A DNA stretch of 64,000 bases from Pseudomonas saudimassiliensis (GTDB lineage: Bacteria > Pseudomonadota > Gammaproteobacteria > Pseudomonadales > Pseudomonadaceae): NCBI RefSeq assembly GCF_000939975.1, contig NZ_LK391969.1, forward strand, positions 1,619,953-1,683,952. Reading direction: 5' to 3'. A program made the translations under genes and the position numbers. Position 1 is the stretch's first letter. Each line of letters opens with the position of its first letter. Below the pieces are notes generated by a model, which worked only from the letters and a program-made list of their open reading frames with translations, searched no databases and was not told the origin of the DNA. Below are positions 29,131 through 38,191 of this stretch, in pieces.

Positions 29131-31254
29131 TCAGAAGCTGACATCCAGCTTGGCCCACAGCGTGCGACCCGGCTCGTTGATGCGGGTCTCGGCGGGGAAG
29201 CCGAAACTGCCGTTACCGGCCAGGTTGAGATGCTCGGCATAGGCCTTGTCGAGCAGGTTATCCATTCCCACACTGCCCGTCACCTCGGTACTGAAGCGGT
29301 AGGCCGCATTGACCGACAGCACGCCGAACCCGGACGAATCGCCAAAGTCCCGGCTGGTGACGTTACCCTTGCCATCCGCCGTGCGGCTCTGCGCCGCGAC
29401 CACCCGCCACAGGGCGCCCGCGCTCCAGTTGTCCCGCACATAGCCGAGATTGAAACGGGCATCCAGCGGCGGCATCTGCGGCAGGGCTTCACCGTCACTG
29501 CGATTGCGGCCCCAGGCCCAGGCCAGGCTGGCATCGGTTTTCCAGTTGGTGGTCAGGTCATAGGCCATGCCGACTTCCGCGCCCATGATGTGGGCGTCGA
29601 TATTGTCGGCACTGCTGGCCATACCGCGGTAGTCGAACAGGATGAAGTCCTCCACCTCCCCGGCATAGGCCGAGACCCAGGCCTCCAGCCCGGGGCGCTG
29701 GTACTGCATGCCGATATCCAGCTGGGTGGTGCGCTCCGGCTCGATGTTAGCAAAGGCGTTGACCGCCCCGGGCGACTGGCTGGGCGAGAACAGCTCCCAG
29801 TAATCCGGGAAGCGCTGCACATGGCCGACACCCACATAGGCCGTGGCGGGCAGGCTGGACAGATCCTGTTCCAGGCGCAGGAAGGCACTGGGCAGGGTTT
29901 CCCGGCGCGTATCATCCGCGGTGGGGTTGGGCATGGCGTGCCCGCCCCCGTGCATGCCGCCGCTGACGCTGGTACGGGCGTCCTCCACATGGTGCTGATC
30001 CAGCCGCGCGCCGCCAATCAGCCGCTGATCATCCTGCCGCGACCAGGTCAACTCGGAGAACAGGCCGATCTGGCTGAAGCTGGCATCCTTGGCCCAGGGC
30101 TGGTGCTGGTAGGTGTCGATGCCCATCCCGTTGCGCGTGCGATGGGTGTTGCGCTGGGCATCCGCGCCGGCCAGCAGCTCCAGATCAGCCCAGGCCCAAG
30201 TAGCTGCGAGGCGCGCCCCCAGGGTACGGCGGTCAACATTGGATGCCATCCCGCCGGCCATCATGCCGGTGGTCGGTGGCCGGCGCAGGCTGTAGTTGTC
30301 CATCACATGATCGGCGTAGTTATAGTACACCCGCGCATCCAGCTCCTGCAGCGCGCCGCCGTTGAACTGCTTCTCGAAACGCAGCCCCAGGCTTTCGCGC
30401 TCGAACTGCGAGCCGTCCATACCGCGCCCGGCATAGCGCGCCTCGCCGTCACCCACACCCACACTCAGCTCGAGCAGGGTGTCGTCATCGGGCGTCCAGC
30501 CCAGCGCCAGGTCGGTGTTCCACTTGTTCCAGCGTGAGGGCACCCGGTCGCCATTGCCGTCGCGGTAATCACCGGAGCGGGACCGGTTGCCGCTTAGGCG
30601 CAGGTAGCCCTCGCGGCTGCCGATGGCGCCATCCAGCTGCAGATCGCGACGGGTATTGCTGCCGCCGACCACGCTTGCATCCAGCCGGCTGCCCGGCTCG
30701 TCGAAGCTCTCCGGCAGACGATCGAACAGCACGGTGCCAGCCGAGGCCCCGGGTCCCCAAGCGACCGATTGCGGCCCCTTGATGACTGTCAGTTGATCGA
30801 AGTTCTGCGGCGCGATATAGGACGACGGCGCATCCATCCGCGACGGACAGGCGCCGAGCATTTCGCCGCCGTTGGTCAATAGCTTGAGCCGCGAGCCGAA
30901 CATGCCGCGCAGTACCGGATCACTGTTGCTGCCGCCACCGCGCACAGCGGAAAACCCCGGGATGGTCTTCAGGTAGTCGGCGCCGTCACTGGCCGGGATC
31001 GGCTGGCGAGCCTCCTTGGGGTTGGTAATGATGGTCAAGGGGGAGTCCTGCTGTACCGCGGTGATGACCCGCGGCGGCAGGGTCAATTGCGCCGGGTGGG
31101 CATGGTGATGATGGGGCTCGGCAGCCAGGGCGCCCCCGGCACACAGGGCCAGCAGGGTCGCATGGGCGATGCGCCAGTTCACCTGGGCAGCTCGCAGGGT
31201 AAATATCCGGGGCAGGCGCGCGCAGGCCTGCCGGTCACTCATAGGTCGGGACAT
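29131..31254 (-). CDS. oprC: TonB-dependent copper receptor (OprC/NosA type)
   Basis: An outer-membrane beta-barrel of about 707 residues. After the signal region comes a His-rich start (EPHHHHAHPAQ), then a TonB-box-like segment, the plug domain with VIKGPQSVAWGPGASAGTVL, and the barrel ending in a C-terminal phenylalanine (KLDVSF). The plug and barrel features match the copper-receptor subfamily that includes P. aeruginosa OprC and P. stutzeri NosA. Start choice: ATG at 31254 has a GTGGAA site; ATG codons at 31302 and 31242 are alternatives. The DUF2946 gene lies just upstream on the same strand, as is common for copper genes. An ANR-type box at 31831 may serve this unit too. Confidence 0.9.
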   Translation of the reverse strand: MSRPMSDRQACARLPRIFTLRAAQVNWRIAHATLLALCAGGALAAEPHHHHAHPAQLTLPPRVITAVQQDSPLTIITNPKEARQPIPASDGADYLKTIPGFSAVRGGGSNSDPVLRGMFGSRLKLLTNGGEMLGACPSRMDAPSSYIAPQNFDQLTVIKGPQSVAWGPGASAGTVLFDRLPESFDEPGSRLDASVVGGSNTRRDLQLDGAIGSREGYLRLSGNRSRSGDYRDGNGDRVPSRWNKWNTDLALGWTPDDDTLLELSVGVGDGEARYAGRGMDGSQFERESLGLRFEKQFNGGALQELDARVYYNYADHVMDNYSLRRPPTTGMMAGGMASNVDRRTLGARLAATWAWADLELLAGADAQRNTHRTRNGMGIDTYQHQPWAKDASFSQIGLFSELTWSRQDDQRLIGGARLDQHHVEDARTSVSGGMHGGGHAMPNPTADDTRRETLPSAFLRLEQDLSSLPATAYVGVGHVQRFPDYWELFSPSQSPGAVNAFANIEPERTTQLDIGMQYQRPGLEAWVSAYAGEVEDFILFDYRGMASSADNIDAHIMGAEVGMAYDLTTNWKTDASLAWAWGRNRSDGEALPQMPPLDARFNLGYVRDNWSAGALWRVVAAQSRTADGKGNVTSRDFGDSSGFGVLSVNAAYRFSTEVTGSVGMDNLLDKAYAEHLNLAGNGSFGFPAETRINEPGRTLWAKLDVSF

Positions 31255-31308
31255 GGCAATTTCCACTTCAGTAGTCGATAGCGCCGTACCGCAGTACAGC
31301 AACGTAGA

Positions 31309-31680
31309 TCAGCTGGGGAAATACCGGGGCGGGGCGCGGGCCTGGTTGGTGCTGGGTCGAGGATCCTCCCGCCAGGGCGCGTCAGGCAGGGGAGCGAATC
31401 GCGCCGGACCGTGGCGCGGCAGAACAAGGTCAAGGGACAGGTTCAGCGGCGGGTTGAGGGTCAGCAGGTCGCAGTAACCGCAGAGCGCCAACGCCGCGAG
31501 CCAGGCGGGTTCGTCGGTGGACAGCATCCCATGGTGAGGCTGAGCGGAGGCGTCAGTAGCGCCTTGCCCATGCTGCAGGTGCGCCTCGGGTTGCGCTGGC
31601 AGGCGCTCCATCTGCCACGCCGAATACAATGGTCCGGCATGGATCATCAGCATGGCGAACAGGCCAAGCCAGATGCTCAT
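31309..31680 (-). CDS. DUF2946 family protein, likely copper-linked
   Basis: A 123-residue protein with an N-terminal hydrophobic signal or anchor (MSIWLGLFAMLMIHAGPLYS), a His/Gln-rich middle (HLQHGQG, QPHHGM), and the conserved core LCGYCDLLTLNPPLNL with a CxxC pair. DUF2946 genes are often found beside copper receptors and chaperones, and the histidines and CxxC fit metal handling; this is inference. The start at 31680 gives the signal-like N-terminus; an ATG at 31860 would add 60 unrelated residues. It is 54 bases upstream of the TonB receptor start. Confidence 0.82.
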   Translation of the reverse strand: MSIWLGLFAMLMIHAGPLYSAWQMERLPAQPEAHLQHGQGATDASAQPHHGMLSTDEPAWLAALALCGYCDLLTLNPPLNLSLDLVLPRHGPARFAPLPDAPWREDPRPSTNQARAPPRYFPS

Positions 31681-31830
31681 TGTCGATAGCCGTTTATGCA
31701 CCCGCAGCAGATTCCTTGATGGAAGGTAGCACCGAGGCGGCGCCCCAGTCGGACTATCGCAGTGTAGGCGAAGATCGGGCCCGGCTCCTTGGCACAGATC
31801 AATTCCGGCGCCTGGGTATCGGTGGTTCCC

Positions 31831-31844
31831 TTGATCCTGGTCAA
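31831..31844. promoter_or_regulatory. ANR/FNR-type box between the DUF2946/oprC unit and the diguanylate cyclase gene
   Basis: TTGATCCTGGTCAA matches TTGATNNNNATCAA at nine of ten specified bases. Its centre (31837.5) lies about 38-41 bases before the start predicted from a TTATAC -10 at 31864-31869, so it fits class II activation of the diguanylate cyclase gene. It is also upstream of the divergent copper unit. Confidence 0.5.
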
Positions 31845-31909
31845 CCCGGCGGCGTGCCACCCCTTATACAGTAGCCACGGGCCATTATAACGACATTACC
31901 TGCCATCCA

Positions 31910-33061
31910 ATGCGATCCCTTATCGACCTATTCCGCCAGCGCCTCAGCTCGCTGCTCCCCGCCGACCTGCACCCCACTGAGCGTCTGAAACTGCTGACGC
32001 CCTTTCGTCATCCCCTGCTGATCAGCCGCCACCGGGCCGGGCTCATCGTTGACCGGGTGCGCCTGTTCGCCTTGCTGTTCGCCCTGCTCACCCCGCTGTG
32101 GGGCATCGTCGATATGCTCGCCTTCCCGTTCCCGCTGTGGTGCCAATTGCTGGCATTGCGGTTGCTGGTATGCGCGGCCTTCCTCAGCCTGTTGCTGTTC
32201 TACCGGGAACATGGGCGCATGGCAGACGCCTACTGGGCCATGTTCATCCTGTTCATCATTCCCACTTCCTTTTACATCGGCTCGCACATCCTGCTGGCCC
32301 ACTACCAGCTGGAAGACCTGCCCGCGGCTGTTGCCGCCGGCTACGCCTTCCTGCCCTTCGTGCTGATGGCCGGCCTGGCGCTGTTCCCCCTGACCCTGCT
32401 GGAGAACCTGCTGGTGGCCGTGGTGCTGCTGCTCGCGCAGGGCATTGCCGGCTACCTGAACTGGTCGACCCTGAACTGGCCGTCCTATGTCGGCGCCTTC
32501 TGGCTGTTGATCCTGATCGCCGGGGTGACCAGTCTGGCCTGCATGAGCCAGCTGGCCTTCATGTTCGCCCTGCTGCACCAGGCCATCCGCGACGACCTGA
32601 CCGGGATTTTCAGCCGCGGCAGCGGCCAGGAGATCCTCCACATGCAGTGGCACACCAGCCAGCGCAACAACAGCGCCCTGTCACTGGCATTCATCGACCT
32701 GGATCACTTCAAGGAGATCAACGACCGGTTCGGTCATTCCCGCGGCGACCAGGCCCTGCGCAGCGCCAGCCAGCAGATCCAGAGTTGCATGCGCAGCTCT
32801 GACAGCCTGGTGCGCTGGGGTGGCGAGGAGTTCCTGCTGATCATGCCCGATACCGACATGACCCGCGCCCGCCAGGCGCTGGAACGCCTGTGTCGCAACG
32901 GCTTCGGCAGTCGCCCGGACGGCACGCCGCTGACGGCCAGCATCGGCGTAGCGGAGCGCTACTATGACCGCATCGACCAGCCCCAGGCGCTGCTGGAGCA
33001 GGCCGATCAGCGTATGTATCGGGCCAAGGCCGCCGGGCGCAACCGCATCTGCGCGCTGTGA
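31910..33061 (+). CDS. Membrane-bound diguanylate cyclase (GGDEF)
   Basis: A 383-residue protein. The N-terminal half (about residues 40-215) has five to six hydrophobic segments and no recognisable ligand domain. The GGDEF domain follows, with FIDLDHFKEINDRFGHSRGD, the active-site loop RWGGEEF, and an RSSD inhibitory I-site five residues before the loop. It should therefore make cyclic di-GMP from GTP, with product inhibition. It is a single gene with its own promoter region that includes an ANR-type box. Confidence 0.93.
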   Translation: MRSLIDLFRQRLSSLLPADLHPTERLKLLTPFRHPLLISRHRAGLIVDRVRLFALLFALLTPLWGIVDMLAFPFPLWCQLLALRLLVCAAFLSLLLFYREHGRMADAYWAMFILFIIPTSFYIGSHILLAHYQLEDLPAAVAAGYAFLPFVLMAGLALFPLTLLENLLVAVVLLLAQGIAGYLNWSTLNWPSYVGAFWLLILIAGVTSLACMSQLAFMFALLHQAIRDDLTGIFSRGSGQEILHMQWHTSQRNNSALSLAFIDLDHFKEINDRFGHSRGDQALRSASQQIQSCMRSSDSLVRWGGEEFLLIMPDTDMTRARQALERLCRNGFGSRPDGTPLTASIGVAERYYDRIDQPQALLEQADQRMYRAKAAGRNRICAL

Positions 33062-33070
33062 GCGTAGCGG

Positions 33071-34183
33071 CTAGTCCGCGTGCTGCAGGTCCTCCACCAG
33101 CACCTTGAGAAAGCGCGCTGCCTCCCCACCGGTAACCGCGCGGTGGTCCACCGTCAGGGACAGCGGCAGGATCGGATGCACCGTCGGCTGGCCCTGGTGT
33201 GCCACTACCTGCTCACGGATCACTCCAGCACCGATGATGGCTACCTGAGGTGGCATCACCACCGGACTGGCGTACCGGCCGAACAGGGTGCCGTAGTTGG
33301 ACAGGGTGATGGTCGCGCCCATCAGCTCCCGCGGCGGAATCGACCGGTTCAGCACGTCCGCACGCAGGCGCGCCAGCCCCGCCCGCAGGTCTTCGGCGTC
33401 CCGGTTGCCCACATCCCGCAGCACCGGGACGAAAAGCCCATCCGGGGTATCCACCGCCACGCCCAGGTCCACCTGCTGGTGCCGCGTCAGGCTGAGGCGG
33501 GCGCCATCAAAGGCGACGTTGAGCGCCGGTTCGGCCTGGCAGGCCCGGGCAATGGCGCGTGCCAGCCGCACCAGGGGGTCACGGGCACCGGTCGCCCAGC
33601 GATGCAGGTCGGCATCCTCGACGATGGTGACCGGCACCACTTCGCTGTGGGCGCGGGCCATGTTCTTTGCCATGGTGCGGCGGACGCTGCGCAGCTGCTC
33701 TCCGGTGGCGGCCTGGGTGTCCGCCGCCTGCACGTCCGCCACGGTGATCAGGCCACCGGGGCCGCTGCCCTGGAGCTGGTCGACATCCACGCCGAGGCGC
33801 CCGGCCAGCTTGCGCGCAGCCGGCATCACCGCCCGGGCCTGGGCTGACCGACTGGAGGGCGCGGCGCCGATGATAAAATCATCCGCCGCCAGATCACTGA
33901 CGCCGCTTGCCTGTCCCAGATCCCCGACCACGGTGCCGCTGTCCTCGCCCGCGCCCTCGAATTCCACTAGCGGCTCGCCCACATGCAACTGGTCACCCGG
34001 CGCGCCGAAGCAGCGACTGATCACCCCCGCCCGCGGCGAGGGCACCTCGACGATGGCCTTGGCGGTTTCCACCGAGACCAGCAGCTGGTCCACCGCCACC
34101 TCCTCCCCGGCCTTGACGTGCCATTCGACGATCTCCGCTTCCTGCAGCCCCTCCCCCAGATCCGGTAACTTGAACTGTTTCAT
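33071..34183 (-). CDS. 2-oxoacid dehydrogenase E2 component (dihydrolipoyl acyltransferase)
   Basis: A 370-residue E2 with one N-terminal lipoyl domain (lipoylated Lys42 in SVETAKAIVEVPSP), a peripheral-subunit-binding domain (ARKLAGRLGVDVDQLQGSGPGG), and a C-terminal acyltransferase domain ending near DHRAVTGGEAARFL. The usual HxxxDG active site reads HRAVTGG: the His is present but the Asp is replaced by Thr. The start at 34183 overlaps the E1beta stop (ATGA). It is the last gene of the E1alpha-E1beta-E2 operon. Substrate (pyruvate, branched-chain or acetoin-type oxoacid) is not settled by sequence. Confidence 0.93.
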   Translation of the reverse strand: MKQFKLPDLGEGLQEAEIVEWHVKAGEEVAVDQLLVSVETAKAIVEVPSPRAGVISRCFGAPGDQLHVGEPLVEFEGAGEDSGTVVGDLGQASGVSDLAADDFIIGAAPSSRSAQARAVMPAARKLAGRLGVDVDQLQGSGPGGLITVADVQAADTQAATGEQLRSVRRTMAKNMARAHSEVVPVTIVEDADLHRWATGARDPLVRLARAIARACQAEPALNVAFDGARLSLTRHQQVDLGVAVDTPDGLFVPVLRDVGNRDAEDLRAGLARLRADVLNRSIPPRELMGATITLSNYGTLFGRYASPVVMPPQVAIIGAGVIREQVVAHQGQPTVHPILPLSLTVDHRAVTGGEAARFLKVLVEDLQHAD

Positions 34184-35175
34184 TGCTCGTCCCCCCGCAT
34201 GACGTGATGGGCGGCCTGGCAGATGCTGTCCACGTCCGGCAGATAGGCCATTTCCTGCCGGGCATAGGGAATGACGCAGTCGAACCCGGTCACCCGCTGC
34301 ACCGGCGCCTGCAACTGGTAGAACAGCTGCTCCTGCACCAGCGCGGCAATCTCCGCGCCCGGGCCGTAGCTGCGCGCCGCCTCGTGCACGATGACGCAGC
34401 GCCCGGTCTTGCCGACCGAGGCGAGGATGGTGGCGCTGTCCAGCGGCTTGAGCGTGGCAACGTCGATGACCTCGCAATCGATGCCCTCCTCGGCCAGCCG
34501 GCCAGCGGCTTCCAGGGTTTCCTTCAGGGCGGCGCCCCAGCTGACCAGGGTCAGATCTCGCCCTTCGCGCAGGGTGAAGCAGGTATCCAGGGGCAGCAGT
34601 TGCCCGTCGTCCTCGACCTCTTGCAGCACCGACCGGTACAAGCGCGACGGTTCAAGGAAGATCACCGGGTCCGGATCGGCGATCGCCGCCAGCAGCAGGC
34701 CGTAGGCCCGCCGTGGGGAGGACGGGATGACCACCCGCAGACCGGGCACATGGGCCAGCAGCGCTTCGGTGCTTTCACCGTGGTGCTCGGGGGCGTGGAT
34801 GCCGCCGCCGTGTGGCGTGCGCATCACCATGGGGCAGCTCAGGCGGCCGCGGGTACGGCTGCGCAAGCGGCTGGCATGGGAGATCAGGTGTTCCATGCCC
34901 GCGTAGATGAACCCCATGAACTGGATTTCCGCCACCGGTTTCAGGCCCTGGGCCGCCATGCCCACCGCGATGCCGGTGATCAGCGTCTCCGCCAGCGGCG
35001 TATCCATGACCCGGCGGAAGCCGAAGCGCTCGTGCAATCCGACCGTGGCGCGGAACACGCCACCATTGGGGCCGACATCCTCGCCGAGCACCACCACGTC
35101 CGGGTCGTCGGCCATGGCCCGGTGCAGCGCCAGGTTGATGGCTTCCACCATGCAGATGGCTTTGCGTTCAGTCAT
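34180..35175 (-). CDS. 2-oxoacid dehydrogenase E1 component, beta subunit
   Basis: A 331-residue transketolase-like beta subunit. It starts with AINLALHRAMADDPDVVVLGEDVG, has TPLAETLITGIAVGMA and the PHGGGIHAPEHHGESTEALL loop, and the C-terminal transketolase domain with VGKTGRCVIVHEA. With the alpha subunit it forms the thiamine-diphosphate decarboxylase of a heterotetrameric E1. It overlaps E1alpha by 8 bases and E2 by 4, so it is strongly coupled. No E3 gene is adjacent, so a shared lipoamide dehydrogenase is probably used. Confidence 0.95.
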   Translation of the reverse strand: MTERKAICMVEAINLALHRAMADDPDVVVLGEDVGPNGGVFRATVGLHERFGFRRVMDTPLAETLITGIAVGMAAQGLKPVAEIQFMGFIYAGMEHLISHASRLRSRTRGRLSCPMVMRTPHGGGIHAPEHHGESTEALLAHVPGLRVVIPSSPRRAYGLLLAAIADPDPVIFLEPSRLYRSVLQEVEDDGQLLPLDTCFTLREGRDLTLVSWGAALKETLEAAGRLAEEGIDCEVIDVATLKPLDSATILASVGKTGRCVIVHEAARSYGPGAEIAALVQEQLFYQLQAPVQRVTGFDCVIPYARQEMAYLPDVDSICQAAHHVMRGDEQ

Positions 35176-36259
35176 GGCTGACCCCTCCCCGGGCGGCGGC
35201 CCGGATCAGCAGCTCTTCCCGTTGCTGGTGGTAGGCCGCGGGCAGCTCGGCAAACAGATAATCGAAGGCTGCCCCGGGGTCCGCCGCCGCCAGGGTGCGG
35301 AACGCGTCCACCGCGGCACTGATCTCTTCGCTGAGCTCCTGTTGCAGCCGCTGTTCGCGGGTCTCGTCCCACAGGCCCTGGCGGTGCAGGAAGCGTTGCA
35401 GCCGACCGATGGGTTCGTGCTTCCAGGCCTCGCTCAACTCCTCGGCCTTGCGGTAGCGGCTGGCATCATCCGAGGTGGTGTGATCACCCAGGCGATAGGT
35501 CACGCATTCAACCAGGGTAGGCCCCTTGCCGGCCCGGGCCCGCTCGATGGCCGCGCCGAGCCGGTCGTACACCGCCAGCACATCATTGCCGTCCACCTGT
35601 TCCCCGGGAATACCGGCGGCCAGGGCCTTGTGGGCCAGGGTGGGCGCGGCGGACTGCAGGCTGCGCGGCACCGAGATGGCCCACTGGTTGTTGTTCACCA
35701 CGAACACCACGGGCAGCTGCCAGACCCCGGCCAGGTTGATGCTCTCCAGGAAGTCGCCCTTGCTGGTGGCGCCATCGCCACAGGTGGTGACGGCCACCCG
35801 CGGCTGCTGGCGGATGCGAAAGGCGGAGGCAACCCCGCAGGCGTGGCAGGCCTGGGTAGCGATGGGCACGCAGATGGGAAAATCTTCCGCCGCCCCGGGC
35901 GCGGTCCAGGCGCTGCCGCGCTCGTCGCCGCCCCAGTACAGCAGGATGTCCTGCATGGCGACCCCACGCTGCAGCTGCACGGCGGTGTCGCGGTAATAGG
36001 GAATCAGCACGTCGTCCACGGTCATGGCCCGGCCCAGAGCGGTGCCGATGGCTTCCTGGCCGAGCGTCGAGGCATAGGTGCCGAGCTGGCCGGTACGCTG
36101 CAGGGCGACACACTTCTGGTCGAAGGCGCGCACCAGGGACATCTGCCGGTAGAAATCGGTCAGCAACTGCGGATCATCGACCCAGCCGGGTAGCGCCGCC
36201 AGCGGCTGGCCCTGGTTATCCAGGTAACGGGTGTAGGGAATCTGCACGGACAAGGGCAT
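35168..36259 (-). CDS. pdhA: 2-oxoacid (pyruvate-type) dehydrogenase E1 component, alpha subunit
   Basis: A 363-residue alpha subunit. The thiamine-diphosphate motif is GDGATSKGDFLE, ending in VVNNN. Other landmarks are GQEAIGTALGRAM, YYRDTAVQL and the phosphorylation-loop-like RLGDHTTSDDASRY. Sequence style matches the E1-alpha type usually labelled PdhA in pseudomonads and Gram-positives, but branched-chain substrates cannot be excluded. It is the first gene of the operon, with a hairpin in the 132-base space between it and the upstream permease gene. Confidence 0.92.
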   Translation of the reverse strand: MPLSVQIPYTRYLDNQGQPLAALPGWVDDPQLLTDFYRQMSLVRAFDQKCVALQRTGQLGTYASTLGQEAIGTALGRAMTVDDVLIPYYRDTAVQLQRGVAMQDILLYWGGDERGSAWTAPGAAEDFPICVPIATQACHACGVASAFRIRQQPRVAVTTCGDGATSKGDFLESINLAGVWQLPVVFVVNNNQWAISVPRSLQSAAPTLAHKALAAGIPGEQVDGNDVLAVYDRLGAAIERARAGKGPTLVECVTYRLGDHTTSDDASRYRKAEELSEAWKHEPIGRLQRFLHRQGLWDETREQRLQQELSEEISAAVDAFRTLAAADPGAAFDYLFAELPAAYHQQREELLIRAAARGGVSHD

Positions 36260-36303
36260 GGCTATCCTCCTGACATGGGGGACGCCGACTTGTGATCAGT
36301 CGT

Positions 36304-36320
36304 CCCGGGCGCCGCCCGGG
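36304..36320. terminator. Short GC hairpin between the permease and E1alpha genes
   Basis: CCCGGGC and GCCCGGG form a 7-bp stem around a three-base loop, 71 bases after the permease stop in the direction of transcription (minus strand). No T-run is visible. It could be a weak terminator or a leader hairpin of the E1alpha operon. Confidence 0.4.
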
Positions 36321-36391
36321 TAGGGCAGCGGTCGCAGCGCAGGCGCGCTTGTCAGGCAGTATAGGTCAGCTTTACGGGGCGGCACGGCGAC

Positions 36392-37312
36392 TCAGGAGCG
36401 CGGCGGTTCATCGCTCCGAGGCCGAGCCGTCAAGCCCGCAGCGTTGCGCCGCACATGGCGGGCGCCTTCGAACATCAGCACCGCCACGGCCAGCCAGATG
36501 GGGATGTAGGTCAGCCACTCATGGCGGGCAATGCTTTCCCCCAGCAGCAAGGCCACCAACACCAACAGCACCGGCTCGACATAACCGAGCAGGCCGAACA
36601 GGGTGAAGGTCAGCAGCCGGCTGGCCATGATATAGGCCACCAGCGCCGCCGCGCTGATCACCCCGAGCAGTCCCACCAGCGGGTAGAGCCGCGGTGAATC
36701 TGCGAATTGGGTCATTGCCACGCCGCCGTTCCAGGCGAACCAGCCGGCCACCGGCAGCAGAAACAGCATGTCGAACCAGAACCCACCCAGATGATCGGTG
36801 CCCCGAACCCGTCGCAGGATGAAATACAGCGGGTAGCCCACCGCCACCGCCAGGGTCTCCCAGGCGATGGTGCCGGCCTGGATCAGCGCATTACCGACGC
36901 CGACCGCCGCGCAGAGGATGGCCAGTTGCTGCAGCCGCGACGGCTGCTCGCGGTAGATCAGGAACCCCGCCAGCACCATGGACAGCGGCAGCAGGAAGTA
37001 GCCCAGCGATACCTCCAGGGCGCGCCCGTTGAGCGGCGCCCACATGAACAGCCACAGTTGCAGGCCGACCAGCGCCGCGCTGAGCAGCTGCACCAGCAGC
37101 AACACCGGTCGCCGCCGCAGGCGCCCCGCCAGCTCCCGGGCCAGCGGCCAGTAGCCGGCCCACAGCATGAACAGGGTCACAAAGGGAAAGGTCAGCAGCA
37201 TGCGCCAGCCGAAGATCTGCTCGCCGTCCAGCGGTGCCAGCAAGGTGGAGAAATAATACAGCCCGCCGAACAGCACCGACGCCAGTACCGACAGGATTAC
37301 CCCGATAGACAT
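36392..37312 (-). CDS. rarD: EamA/RarD-family permease
   Basis: A 306-residue protein with ten hydrophobic segments in two EamA-type halves. It begins GVILSVLASVLFGGLYYFSTLLAPLDGEQIFGWRM, the RarD-like opening, and the second half has LGYVEPVLLVLVALLLGE, the conserved EamA helix. The substrate is unknown for the subfamily. The ATG at 37312 has a strong GGGAGGTGGC site; an upstream ATG at 37369 is not needed. It is divergent from the ybgA-like/photolyase operon. Confidence 0.88.
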   Translation of the reverse strand: MSIGVILSVLASVLFGGLYYFSTLLAPLDGEQIFGWRMLLTFPFVTLFMLWAGYWPLARELAGRLRRRPVLLLVQLLSAALVGLQLWLFMWAPLNGRALEVSLGYFLLPLSMVLAGFLIYREQPSRLQQLAILCAAVGVGNALIQAGTIAWETLAVAVGYPLYFILRRVRGTDHLGGFWFDMLFLLPVAGWFAWNGGVAMTQFADSPRLYPLVGLLGVISAAALVAYIMASRLLTFTLFGLLGYVEPVLLVLVALLLGESIARHEWLTYIPIWLAVAVLMFEGARHVRRNAAGLTARPRSDEPPRS

Positions 37313-37446
37313 GCCACCTCCCGGCAACCATTTAATCGAACCACCGCGCCAGCCCGCGGGCGAACACAATGCACGGCGGAGAATGGATTGTCGATCCCCG
37401 CTGCTGCTGGCATGCTGGCGGGCCTGCTCCTTGCCGCGAGATCGCC

Positions 37447-38166
37447 ATGGCCGCCCCTGCCCTGCCCACGGTAGGTATCACCACCGATGCACCAGCTCCC
37501 GCCCTGACCCACCGGCTGGAACAACTGGTTGTACTGGTAGCGGTATCCCCGCTGGCAGCCTGCCTGGGCGAGATCGATGGACTCATTCTGCTGCCGGATG
37601 CCGACGACCACAACGGGGCAGCGGCCAGGGCCCTGACCGCAGCGCACCCCGGCTTGCCGGAGGTAGCCGCTGCCGAGCTGACCGATACCGCCAGGCTCGC
37701 GCACTTTCTCATGCGCATCGAGGCCCATGCCGCCTGGCGCGCGCTGCGGATGGCCAGCCTGACGCAGGGAGCGCTGGTGGACTTCCACTCCCGCTACAAG
37801 TACCAGTTGATGGCCTGCTCGCCCGCGGCCTATCGCGCCCTGGGGCAGCGGCTGGGCCAGCGCACCGGGCAGTCCGACGCAGCCTTTGCCCAGGGGTATT
37901 TCGTGGACCTGATGGCGGCCCTGCGCAATCCGCCCACCCCCGGCTTGCACTGCAATGTGCTGATGCACCTGGGCGGCTACTTCCGCCGCCACCTGGACGC
38001 GACCGAGCGACAAGCGCTGGAACGCTGCATCCTGGCCTATCGCGATGGCGCCGTGTCCCTCACAGAGCCGCTGGCGCGGCTGCGCCAGTACCTGGAAGAG
38101 TACCCCAACCCCTATCTGTCCCGGCAGGTCTATCTTCAGCCTTACCTCGAGCGGGTCTCGGACTGA
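37447..38166 (+). CDS. YbgA-like DUF1722 protein with reduced DUF523-like N-terminus
   Basis: A 239-residue protein. The C-terminal half (about residues 112-235) is a clear DUF1722 domain, with LVDFHSRYKYQLMACSPAAYR and the NPYLSRQVYLQPY end. The N-terminal half keeps only the opening PTVGIT and a ILLPDADD segment where DUF523 of full-length YbgA has its conserved cysteines, and those cysteines are missing. The gene is 25 bases upstream of a photolyase gene, the same order as ybgA-phr in E. coli. Function is unknown. An ATG at 37369 is an alternative start, but the extra residues look non-coding. Confidence 0.82.
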   Translation: MAAPALPTVGITTDAPAPALTHRLEQLVVLVAVSPLAACLGEIDGLILLPDADDHNGAAARALTAAHPGLPEVAAAELTDTARLAHFLMRIEAHAAWRALRMASLTQGALVDFHSRYKYQLMACSPAAYRALGQRLGQRTGQSDAAFAQGYFVDLMAALRNPPTPGLHCNVLMHLGGYFRRHLDATERQALERCILAYRDGAVSLTEPLARLRQYLEEYPNPYLSRQVYLQPYLERVSD

Positions 38167-38191
38167 CCGGCCATTTCACGGAATATCCCCC

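Noticed and set aside
31681..31790. Cobalamin-type riboswitch upstream of the TonB receptor unit
   Set aside because: I looked for the conserved B12-box pattern and did not find it; the receptor is copper-type.
34184..34477. Longer start for the E2 gene
   Set aside because: The extra translation overlaps E1beta and is Arg/Gly-rich shadow; the lipoyl domain begins right at 34183.
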